The notes beneath the pieces are model-generated. The model worked only from the letters and a program-made list of their open reading frames with translations. It searched no databases and was not told the DNA's origin. A stretch of DNA of 54,914 nucleotides, from positions 1-54,914 of the forward strand of contig CAYURW010000002.1 of assembly GCA_964447145.1 (NCBI GenBank). The letters are read 5' to 3'. Both the position numbers and the translations under genes were made by a program. Shown piece after piece: positions 42,778 to 49,957 of this stretch. This DNA is from BRH-c25 sp964447145. GTDB taxonomy: Bacteria > Bacillota > Clostridia > Lutisporales > Lutisporaceae. How positions within the stretch are numbered: the stretch's first letter is position 1; the number at the start of each line of letters is the position of its first letter.

Positions 42778-43479
42778 CTAGAGCCCGAGATATGCTCTTT
42801 TTACTATATTGGATTCCAATAGCTCCGCACCACTGCCGGATACTGCCAAACGCCCGTTTTGCAGCACGTAACCTCTATCAGCTATTTCAAGTGCCTCTTG
42901 AACTTTTTGCTCTACCAGCAGCACAGTTACCTTGCTGCTTATGAGCCTTAGGGTGTCCATTACTTTGTCAACCAGGAAGGGGGCAAGGCCAAGGGACATC
43001 TCATCAATCATCATTAGCCTGGGGTTTGACATAAGGCCTCGGGCAATAGCCAGCATTTGTTGCTCCCCGCCGCTTAGGGTCTCAGCTTTTTGGTTCTCCC
43101 TGTCCTTCAGGATAGGGAACAATTCATATACGTCTTTAAGGAGCTTTAATTTCTCTGCCTCAGAGCGTATAATAAACGCACCTAAGAGCAGGTTGTCTCT
43201 TATACTCATTTTTCCGAAGACTTGTCTGCCTTCAGGCACATGTGATATTCCCTTCTCAACTATTCTATATGCAGGAATTATATCTATTTGTTCGCCCAGA
43301 AACTCAATTTTTCCCGCAGTCGGTTTCAGTAACCCGGATATAGTCTTTAGAAGCGTTGATTTTCCGGCTCCATTAGAACCTACAATTGATACTACTTCCC
43401 CCTGCTTTACCTCAAAAGAAAAATCAAATATTACAGGCACATTGCCATAACCCACCCTAAGATTTTCTACTTTTAGCAT
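42778..43479 (-). CDS. livF: Branched-chain amino acid-type ABC transporter ATPase LivF
   Basis: The 233-aa ATPase has Walker A GSNGAGKST, signature LSGGEQQMLAIARGL, Walker B LMMIDEMSLGLAP and the LivF-like C-terminus. It overlaps livG by 23 bases. It forms an ATPase heterodimer with LivG. The natural ligand may not be an amino acid, since this family also imports other carboxylates and amides. Confidence 0.93.
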   Translation of the reverse strand: MLKVENLRVGYGNVPVIFDFSFEVKQGEVVSIVGSNGAGKSTLLKTISGLLKPTAGKIEFLGEQIDIIPAYRIVEKGISHVPEGRQVFGKMSIRDNLLLGAFIIRSEAEKLKLLKDVYELFPILKDRENQKAETLSGGEQQMLAIARGLMSNPRLMMIDEMSLGLAPFLVDKVMDTLRLISSKVTVLLVEQKVQEALEIADRGYVLQNGRLAVSGSGAELLESNIVKRAYLGL

Positions 43480-44197
43480 GATACTTTTCCCCCAAATATG
43501 CTTTAATTACCTCTTCATTGTTGACTACCTCCTGCGGGCTGCCTTCTGTTATTTTTTTGCCCGCATTCAGAACGACTATACTGTCGGATATAGGCATTAT
43601 GGCCTCCATAATATGTTCAACTATAAGTAAGGATAGTCCCTTTTCCTTGAGCTTGACGCACAGAGACATGACATCCTTGATTTCTGTCTGGTTCAGACCT
43701 GCCATACATTCATCAAGCATCAGTATTTTTGGATTAGTGGCAAGAGCCCTTGCTATTTCCACCCTTTTTCTATCAGCGATTGTCAGATTTGCCCCTTTAA
43801 TATCTTTTTTGGGAATCAATCCTGTAAGATCAAGCATATCTGCCGCTATTTCAGCGGCCTTTTTTCTGCTGCCCGTGCGGAGGAATGCACCAGTCATCAC
43901 ATTTTCCTCCACAGTCATCTCATTCAGGGTTTTTACTATCTGAAAAGTCCTGGTGATACCTATATTGCATATTAAATATGGCGACATACCTGTAATATCT
44001 TTCCCTTCATATATTACATTGCCGCTAAAAGGTCTGTGGAAACCTGTGATGCAGTTGAACAAAGTAGTTTTACCGGCCCCGTTAGGCCCTATTAAGCTGA
44101 CTATTTCATTTTCATTAATATTAAAGGACACATTCTCATTTGCTATCAAGGAGCCGAATTTCATTGTTATATTCTTTATTTCAAGAAGCGGCTTCAA
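43457..44197 (-). CDS. livG: Branched-chain amino acid-type ABC transporter ATPase LivG
   Basis: The 246-aa ATPase has Walker A GPNGAGKTT and Walker B ILMLDECMAGLN. The signature region is atypical (GANLTIADRKRVEIARAL in place of LSxGxQ), though LivG proteins often read LSYGxQR. A TTG at 44197 lies 8 bases after GGAGGTGA; a GTG at 44209 would sit inside that Shine-Dalgarno. It overlaps the livM end. Confidence 0.92.
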   Translation of the reverse strand: MKPLLEIKNITMKFGSLIANENVSFNINENEIVSLIGPNGAGKTTLFNCITGFHRPFSGNVIYEGKDITGMSPYLICNIGITRTFQIVKTLNEMTVEENVMTGAFLRTGSRKKAAEIAADMLDLTGLIPKKDIKGANLTIADRKRVEIARALATNPKILMLDECMAGLNQTEIKDVMSLCVKLKEKGLSLLIVEHIMEAIMPISDSIVVLNAGKKITEGSPQEVVNNEEVIKAYLGEKYHAKSRKS

Positions 44198-45191
44198 TTT
44201 CTGAATCACCTCCGCTTTTGGGCCTCCCGATTTTTTTGACTAGTTTTCCTACTATTCCAATAACCCCGCTGGGCTGATAACAAGTAATAATAACTATTAG
44301 CAGCCCGTATATCATCAAATCTATGCCTGTACCGGATCCCCCGAGCCGGATCCTGGTATATTCTGAAAGAGGTATGAAAATAGCCGCCCCGATAATAGGT
44401 CCATAGATGCTCCCAACCCCTCCAAGAACAGTTAAAAGAACTATCTTCATTGATATATCCAGGGAGAAAATCATGAAGGGGTCAATATAAAGTATGTATT
44501 GAGCGTACAAAGAGCCGCAAACTGCAGATATAAAAGCTGATATAACCATAGCATACAGTTTGTAGCTTGTTGGATTAATTCCAATAGATTCAGCAACCTC
44601 ATGGCTTTCGCGTATTGCTTTCAAATAATAGCCCATTTTTGAGTTTTCTATATAATTACAGAAAAACACAATTGTTGAGAAAAAAGTCAGACAAATATAC
44701 ACCCAAGGTAATTTATTATTGAACTGCAGATAAAGCAGCCTTCTTGCAAAACCGGAGGTTCTTTCTATAATAGGCAATGATATACCGGTTGCCCCTTCAA
44801 CATATTTCCAGCTTACAAATACTTGTTTAACTATCTCTGCCGCAGCAAGGGTTGCAATAGCAAAGTAATGACCCTTCAATCTGAAACAGGGGTAGCTTAT
44901 TAAGGCGGCCGCAATAACCGCAAACACCCCTCCCAAAAGCAGTCCAATCCATGGCACAGCATTATATCGATAAAAAATAATCGAAGAAGTATATGCACCT
45001 ATACCAAAGAATGCCGCATGCCCAAAAGATGTCTGGCCTGCAAAGCCTGTAATAAGGTTCCAGGCTTCGCCCAGGGAGGCGAATATTAAGAGCAGTATAA
45101 CCGCATTCAATACCGGCTTAGAGCGGTTTACAAGGGGTAAAAGCGCAATTGCCAGGATAATTACAAGCAGGATCCTTTTATTCTTTACCAT
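44181..45191 (-). CDS. livM: Branched-chain amino acid-type ABC transporter permease LivM
   Basis: The 336-aa permease has about ten helices and the LivM segments LNLITGFAGQTSFGHAAFFGIGAYTS and AIRESHEVAESIGINPTSYKLYAMVISAF, which contains the ATPase-coupling EAA-like loop. It overlaps livH by 7 bases. It forms a membrane heterodimer with LivH. Confidence 0.93.
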   Translation of the reverse strand: MVKNKRILLVIILAIALLPLVNRSKPVLNAVILLLIFASLGEAWNLITGFAGQTSFGHAAFFGIGAYTSSIIFYRYNAVPWIGLLLGGVFAVIAAALISYPCFRLKGHYFAIATLAAAEIVKQVFVSWKYVEGATGISLPIIERTSGFARRLLYLQFNNKLPWVYICLTFFSTIVFFCNYIENSKMGYYLKAIRESHEVAESIGINPTSYKLYAMVISAFISAVCGSLYAQYILYIDPFMIFSLDISMKIVLLTVLGGVGSIYGPIIGAAIFIPLSEYTRIRLGGSGTGIDLMIYGLLIVIITCYQPSGVIGIVGKLVKKIGRPKSGGDSEIEAAS

Positions 45192-46042
45192 CCGAACAAC
45201 CCCTTTGGCCTAACTTGTATCACTATCAGATAGATTATGAATACAATGGCATACTTAAATTGAGTCCCAAGAAAGTATCCCCCGAGGGCTTCGGTCAAAC
45301 CGATTATCAATCCCCCGAATAACGCTCCTTTAATATTTCCAAAACCTCCCAAAGCGACAGCAACAAAAGCTATTACGCTGTATAAAGCTCCTGACGCCGG
45401 ATAAATCGGGAAAAAAGTGGACATCAGCGCACCCGCTGCGCCAACACATGCACCGGATAACCCGAAGGTTATGGCATATATTCTTTTTGTGTTTATTCCC
45501 ATCAGCGCAGCTGTATTTTTGTTCAGTGCTGTTGCCTGTATTGCCTTGCCGGTCCTTGTCCTATCCATAAAGGTCATTATAGCTACGGTAAGGAGAATGC
45601 TTGCCGCTGTCGCTGCAACTTGAGGTACACCAATAACTATATTGCCAAATTCAATTGTCTTCCCGGATACCGCAGCATCTTTTATGTATCTAAAGTTAGG
45701 GGTCCATAAGAATTGGGCAAGATTTTTAAGGAACATGCTTAAGCCGAAAGTTGCGAGCAAAGCTGTCAACCCCGGTGCATTAATAACCCTTTTTATGATA
45801 CCCGTATAAGTCAATACCCCTAAAAGGAATAATACTGCTATACATATCGGTAGGGCCAGCAGGGGGTCCAGAGCAAAAATAGTGAACATCCAGAAAGCTG
45901 TATACATTCCTATCATTAAAAACTCACCGTGAGCAAAATTAATAATATCCATTACTCCCCATGTAAGGGTCAGGCCAACGGCCACCAAAGAATAGACAAA
46001 TCCCATGAGAATACCGTTGGCAACTATTTGTCCTAATATCAT
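45185..46042 (-). CDS. livH: Branched-chain amino acid-type ABC transporter permease LivH
   Basis: The 285-aa permease (ILGQIVANGILMGFVYSLVAVGLTLTWGVMDIINFAHGEF) has the LivH signature NFAHGEF and ALNKNTAALMGINTKRIYAITF. GGAAGGAGGATAT precedes the ATG. It follows livK after 101 bases containing a strong hairpin, which is typical where the binding protein is made in excess. Confidence 0.94.
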   Translation of the reverse strand: MILGQIVANGILMGFVYSLVAVGLTLTWGVMDIINFAHGEFLMIGMYTAFWMFTIFALDPLLALPICIAVLFLLGVLTYTGIIKRVINAPGLTALLATFGLSMFLKNLAQFLWTPNFRYIKDAAVSGKTIEFGNIVIGVPQVAATAASILLTVAIMTFMDRTRTGKAIQATALNKNTAALMGINTKRIYAITFGLSGACVGAAGALMSTFFPIYPASGALYSVIAFVAVALGGFGNIKGALFGGLIIGLTEALGGYFLGTQFKYAIVFIIYLIVIQVRPKGLFGW

Positions 46043-46097
46043 ATATCCTCCTTCCTTACATCGCAGCTATCTCAACAGATGCCCCGGTTTGACAAAA

Positions 46098-46132
46098 GGA
46101 AGGGAGCGGGACTTCAACAGCCCGCACCTTCC
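46098..46132 (-). terminator. livK-livH intercistronic stem-loop
   Basis: GGAAGGGAGCGGG pairs imperfectly with CCCGCACCTTCC. It lies just after livK on the minus strand and is probably an attenuating or mRNA-stabilising hairpin allowing more binding protein than permease. Confidence 0.6.
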
Positions 46133-46143
46133 ATAATAAAGTG

Positions 46144-47460
46144 TTATCTTTTATTCCAATCAGGGAAGGGAACTATGGGCTCGGCTGTCGCAGTGTCAAC
46201 AGGATATACTGCCTGATACTTCAAATTCTGGGTCTGGACCACATAGGAGGCGGGCACTTCGTTCTGCCCTTTATTATTAAATTTAACCTTCTTTGTAGCA
46301 TAATACGGAGCCTCAAATTCTACACTGCTGATTATCCCCATGATCTTATCTCCGTCCGTACTTCCGGCCTTATTTATAGCCTCAGCCAGAACCATCACTG
46401 ATGAAAATTCCTCCAGGGCAGGCCCATCCAGATCTACACCGGTTTTTGCCTTGTATAGTTTGTTGATTTTTGCCAAATCCGGCATTGAATCGAGTTTTTC
46501 GGCAGAAAAAGCTGCACCACCGGCGAAGTAATCTCCTGAATTTCCAAGATTGACTACAAACTGTGAATCCTGGAAGCCGCCGCAGTAATTCATAACAGCC
46601 TTGGGGGCAAGCTTGAATTCTTTGTATTTATTGACAAACATTGTTATATCGGCGATGTAGGAGGCATGGAATATAGCGTCGGCATTCAGGTTCTTAATCT
46701 GCTGTACTTCTGTATCCACATTGGTTACATCTGTTGCATAGGGCACAGTTCCGACCAGATCAAAGCCTAATGCACCATATTTCTCCTTGACCCACTTCTC
46801 TACCATGTCTTTGGCATGAACTCCAAATTCGTTGTCGATATAAGCAACTGCAACAGTCTTAATATTTCCATTGAACTTTTCGTTAAGGTACAACAGGTAA
46901 TCAAAAAACATTGCAGTCTCCATGTCGTCATTGGGGGCTACACGTACAAAATACTTGAGGCCTCTCTCAGTTAGGGCAGCTGAGGAAGAAGACCCCGCTA
47001 CGAAAGGAAGCCCATATTGCTCTGCAGCCTGACTGGCGGGTTTGGTTGCTGAGCTTTGGTAACAGCCCACCAGACCGGCCACCTTCCCTTCTATGAGCCT
47101 TTCTGCCTCTGATTTAGCCATTTCGGGATTGCCCTGATGGTCTGCAAAGGTTATTTCTATTTTTGCATTGCCAAGGTTTGGAAGCCCGGGATCCTTTGCA
47201 AGGGGGATAGCAATTTCAGGATACTCGCCATTTATTATATCCTGAGCGACTTCCATAGCTGCCTGCAGTTTGACTCCCGTAGCAGCAGCCCCTCCTGTCA
47301 GAGGGAGGATAGCCCCAATTTTGATAGTCTCAACAGTAATAGGCTCTTCAGCTGTTGGCTGATCTGACTCTGTTGAAACAGGTTCCTTTGGTGCGCAGCC
47401 GGTAAAAACTGAGACGAATAACATCATACCGACAAGTAACAATGCCAACTTTGATTTCAT
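46144..47460 (-). CDS. livK: Periplasmic-type substrate-binding lipoprotein, Liv family
   Basis: The 438-aa protein has a lipoprotein signal (MKSKLALLLVGMMLFVSVFTGC, lipobox VFTGC, Cys 22). A type I periplasmic-binding fold of the Leu/Ile/Val-receptor family follows (IKIGAILPLTGGAAATGVKLQAAMEVAQDIIN; VAGLVGCYQSSATKPASQAAEQYGLPFV). GGAGGTGG lies 6 bases before the ATG at 47460. It is longer than typical E. coli LivJ/K, so a different ligand is possible. Confidence 0.93.
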   Translation of the reverse strand: MKSKLALLLVGMMLFVSVFTGCAPKEPVSTESDQPTAEEPITVETIKIGAILPLTGGAAATGVKLQAAMEVAQDIINGEYPEIAIPLAKDPGLPNLGNAKIEITFADHQGNPEMAKSEAERLIEGKVAGLVGCYQSSATKPASQAAEQYGLPFVAGSSSSAALTERGLKYFVRVAPNDDMETAMFFDYLLYLNEKFNGNIKTVAVAYIDNEFGVHAKDMVEKWVKEKYGALGFDLVGTVPYATDVTNVDTEVQQIKNLNADAIFHASYIADITMFVNKYKEFKLAPKAVMNYCGGFQDSQFVVNLGNSGDYFAGGAAFSAEKLDSMPDLAKINKLYKAKTGVDLDGPALEEFSSVMVLAEAINKAGSTDGDKIMGIISSVEFEAPYYATKKVKFNNKGQNEVPASYVVQTQNLKYQAVYPVDTATAEPIVPFPDWNKR

Positions 47461-47638
47461 TCTTTCCACCTCCGAAATTTTTGGTATCGATATACTTGAA
47501 ACCATATCCCGCTGTTCTCCGGTTCTAAGGCTCCTTAAAAAGTAAAGAGAAAATATAATTTTCTTTTCAGCATATATGTATTGTTGTTTAATGTGAATTT
47601 TCCTCTTGCAGTCGAGTTTAGACTTGGTTTCAATAAAA

Positions 47639-47667
47639 ATAGTATCATATCATAGGTTTTGTGTCAA
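47639..47667 (-). promoter_or_regulatory. Sigma-A promoter of the liv operon
   Basis: On the minus strand, TTGACA (47667-47662) and TACTAT (47644-47639) have a 17-base spacer. The overlapping palindrome CAATA-AAA-TATTG (47665-47677) covers the -35 box and could be an operator for one of the adjacent TetR regulators. Confidence 0.75.
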
Positions 47668-47791
47668 TAAAATATTGGTATTGCTCATAATACATGCTAT
47701 GTTCCTTCTTAGGAAATATGCCATTTTTATCGCTTGCCACCATACAAAAAATGAAATATAATTAGCATGTATCAAGTAAATGGAGGGACAT

Positions 47792-48412
47792 ATGGTAAGA
47801 AAATTAACAAAAAGAGAGAGGCAATCAGAGGAGAATAAGAAAAAAATCGTTGATTGTGCTATGCATCTATTTGCTAAGCATGGATACGATAATGTTTCAA
47901 TCGATGATATTGCCAAGCTGGCAAACTCATCAAAAGGGTCTTTTTATAACTATTTTAATAGTAAAGATGAGTTATTTATTTTCTATCGCCAGGCCCTGGA
48001 TTCAAAATGCGCAGAATTCTTTGAGGATTTGATGAACAACCCCTATTACAGAATCCATAATGGTCTCCAAAAGTTTTACCTTATGAGCATGTTTATACTG
48101 AATGCACAATCTTCCAATAGCGACGAGTTTGCTCGCATATCTGATATGCGTCAGTTAAGGGATGGTTTTGATTTTCGTAACATGAACTCTGCCGGCGAAA
48201 ACAGGTATTTATACCTTAACGACTTAATAAGCTTGGGAAAATCAGACGGAAGTATACGGGAGGACATATCCGATGAAAATATAGTTAATTATCTGCATCA
48301 GTATCTGAACGGCATAATGTATGAGTGGGAAGCAGCAGGGGGTTCCTTCAATATCATTGAAAGATTTGCATATTTAATAGAAATTTTATGTTATAGTATT
48401 GCAAAGAATTAA
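47792..48412 (+). CDS. TetR/AcrR family regulator (first of a tandem pair)
   Basis: The 206-aa protein has an N-terminal HTH (VDCAMHLFAKHGYDNVSIDDIAKLANSSKGSFYNYFNSKDELF). GGAGGG lies 4 bases before the ATG at 47792. It is divergent from the liv operon, so it probably regulates it. Its DNA-recognition helix is nearly the same as that of the next gene (SS-GSFYNYF--KDEL). Confidence 0.93.
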   Translation: MVRKLTKRERQSEENKKKIVDCAMHLFAKHGYDNVSIDDIAKLANSSKGSFYNYFNSKDELFIFYRQALDSKCAEFFEDLMNNPYYRIHNGLQKFYLMSMFILNAQSSNSDEFARISDMRQLRDGFDFRNMNSAGENRYLYLNDLISLGKSDGSIREDISDENIVNYLHQYLNGIMYEWEAAGGSFNIIERFAYLIEILCYSIAKN

Positions 48413-48427
48413 CAGGGGTAGATGGGT

Positions 48428-49177
48428 ATGGAAAGCTATTCAGGTTTGGTATCAAAAAAAATCGCAAAAAAGAAAAGAAAGATCTTAAAGTCTGCCATTC
48501 GTCTTTTCAGAGAGGATGGCTATTACAATGTCTCCATTGAGGATATAGTTAAAGCATCAAATTCATCTACCGGCTCCTTTTATAATTATTTTGGCGGCAA
48601 GGATGAGCTTGTTATATCCTATCGGAGAGAACTCTTAGCCTCATGTTATGGGTTTTATAAATCTTTGCATACAGATCCCTTGTATGAGAATAAGAATTCG
48701 TTGGGGAAATTGGAGGTTTTTGTATTAAACATTTTGGGGCAATTGAGTTCTCTTGGGGAGGAATTCGGACGCGTATTTACAATGCACCGCTTAAAAGAGG
48801 CAGATGCCACACAGGAAGACAAACCCTACTTCCCATTGATTGTCGAGCTAATAGGATTGGGACAGCAGGACAAAAGCATCCGCAACGATTATTCTGCAGA
48901 GGAACTTGCTTATCTTCCCGATATTCTGATTACAGGCAGCCATATGAACTGGCAGCTCAAAAGGGGCACATACAATATAACAGAGAAGGAAACTCCGGCC
49001 TTGGATATATTGGCACGCAACCTTTCATCCGCAACAGCTGGGAACAGGAGGAAGCAGCAATACTTTAAAGAAATCTGGGAGGATGCCTCGGGCCGAATAT
49101 CAAAGGATATTAGAAACGATATCAAGAGTATTGAGGACAAATGGCTGGAGAGGCTATATAATTCCAAATCCTACTGA
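48428..49177 (+). CDS. TetR/AcrR family regulator (second of a tandem pair)
   Basis: The 249-aa protein has HTH LKSAIRLFREDGYYNVSIEDIVKASNSSTGSFYNYFGGKDELV and a longer C-terminal domain than its neighbour. It starts 15 bases after that gene (an ATG at 48422 is possible), with AGGGG upstream. Sequence and arrangement suggest a tandem duplication that diverged in the ligand domain. Confidence 0.92.
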   Translation: MESYSGLVSKKIAKKKRKILKSAIRLFREDGYYNVSIEDIVKASNSSTGSFYNYFGGKDELVISYRRELLASCYGFYKSLHTDPLYENKNSLGKLEVFVLNILGQLSSLGEEFGRVFTMHRLKEADATQEDKPYFPLIVELIGLGQQDKSIRNDYSAEELAYLPDILITGSHMNWQLKRGTYNITEKETPALDILARNLSSATAGNRRKQQYFKEIWEDASGRISKDIRNDIKSIEDKWLERLYNSKSY

Positions 49178-49214
49178 GTATATAAGGCGGAATCTGAACT
49201 TATCTCCCTGTACT

Positions 49215-49403
49215 CTATTTCCAACTCAATAGTGCCGGCGAAAAAACAGCCAATATGAGCATGCCTTGATTTCCTGCCGTATCGGCGCCTTTGATAAGAT
49301 GCTTCAAAAACACGCCCTTGAATGTACTGTGTTCGTTCCAACTGAGCAGCCGGCTTTTTCTGCAGTCAGTAAAATTGCTGACTATACCGTTTTCAAATTC
49401 CAC
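49215..49403 (-). pseudogene. Truncated cupin-like protein remnant
   Basis: A GTG start at 49403, 7 bases after AAAGGTGG, opens a 62-codon frame reading VEFENGIVSNFTDCRKSRLL and then WNEHSTFKGVFLKHLIKGADT. This looks like the N-terminal part of small cupin proteins. After about codon 44 the match stops, while a shifted frame on the same strand continues as HAHIGCFFAGTIELEIEYRE. That suggests a frameshifted or decayed gene. Family assignment is tentative. Confidence 0.4.
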
Positions 49404-49561
49404 GTAAACACCACCTTTCCACTAATATCCTATTGATATAATAACCTGATTATTGGAATAATTATTGTATTATATTGCTCTATGCATCAAATGCGGCAAG
49501 CCGACATTTCTCTAAACCATATGATTTGCGTCGGATAGGCATTATTGCATATTTGCTTCAA

Positions 49562-49579
49562 CCTATACATTTTGATAGG
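49562..49579. repeat. Dispersed motif, inverted copy near the Mo hydroxylase
   Basis: CCTATACATTTTGATAGG; its reverse complement contains AAAATGTATAGG. CCTAT/ATAGG arms make this copy a clean inverted repeat. Confidence 0.55.
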
Positions 49580-49704
49580 AGTATGTTTTACCGTACTTAA
49601 ACAGATTTCTGTATGACTGTATACCGGCATATCCTGCATAGCATTTTTATATAAAACGAATCGTGATATTACGAGTTAAGGAATATGTTGGGAGGTTAGG
49701 GTAT

Positions 49705-49755
49705 ATGCGTCTAAAATCAAGGCTTGGAAGAGGCATACCAAGTTTTTTTTGCTAA
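49705..49755 (+). other. 16-codon mini-ORF overlapping a terminator-like hairpin
   Basis: GGGAGG followed by 8-9 bases leads to ATG 49705. The frame reads MRLKSRLGRGIPSFFC-stop. CTTGG (49723-49727) and CCAAG (49738-49742) with eight T form a weak terminator within it. The layout resembles a leader peptide with attenuation, but the stem is only 5 bp. Confidence 0.3.
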
Positions 49756-49802
49756 TGGCCCATTTATCCTATGTGACGGAAAGTAAAATATTTGCTTCTT
49801 TA

Positions 49803-49831
49803 TTGACAAAATAGTAAGCAATTAGTATATT
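49803..49831 (+). promoter_or_regulatory. Sigma-A promoter of the Mo hydroxylase operon
   Basis: TTGACA (49803-49808), 17 bases, TATATT (49826-49831). Transcription would begin near 49838, leaving a leader of about 120 bases. Confidence 0.8.
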
Positions 49832-49957
49832 TATGATGGAATGTTGTAATACTCTCCTGTTTTTTTGTGTCTAAAAAAGTTCATTAAATAGTCATGAATT
49901 GTGGTATTCATCACTGAAGATATACGGGATTCATGAAATATAAAGGAGGTAATGTGC

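Larger units (their letters stand above)
49404..49957. other. 0.55-kb regulatory region upstream of the Mo hydroxylase
   Basis: Contains an inverted copy of the dispersed motif (49562-49579), a 16-codon mini-ORF over a hairpin and T-run (49705-49755), a consensus promoter (49803-49831) and a 120-base leader with CATGAAT/ATTCATG arms (from about 49892 and 49930). No full-length gene was seen. Confidence 0.6.

Noticed and set aside
43457..44197. LivG as a degraded ATPase because its signature region is atypical
   Set aside because: Walker A, Walker B and the family C-terminus are intact, and signature variation is common among LivG proteins.
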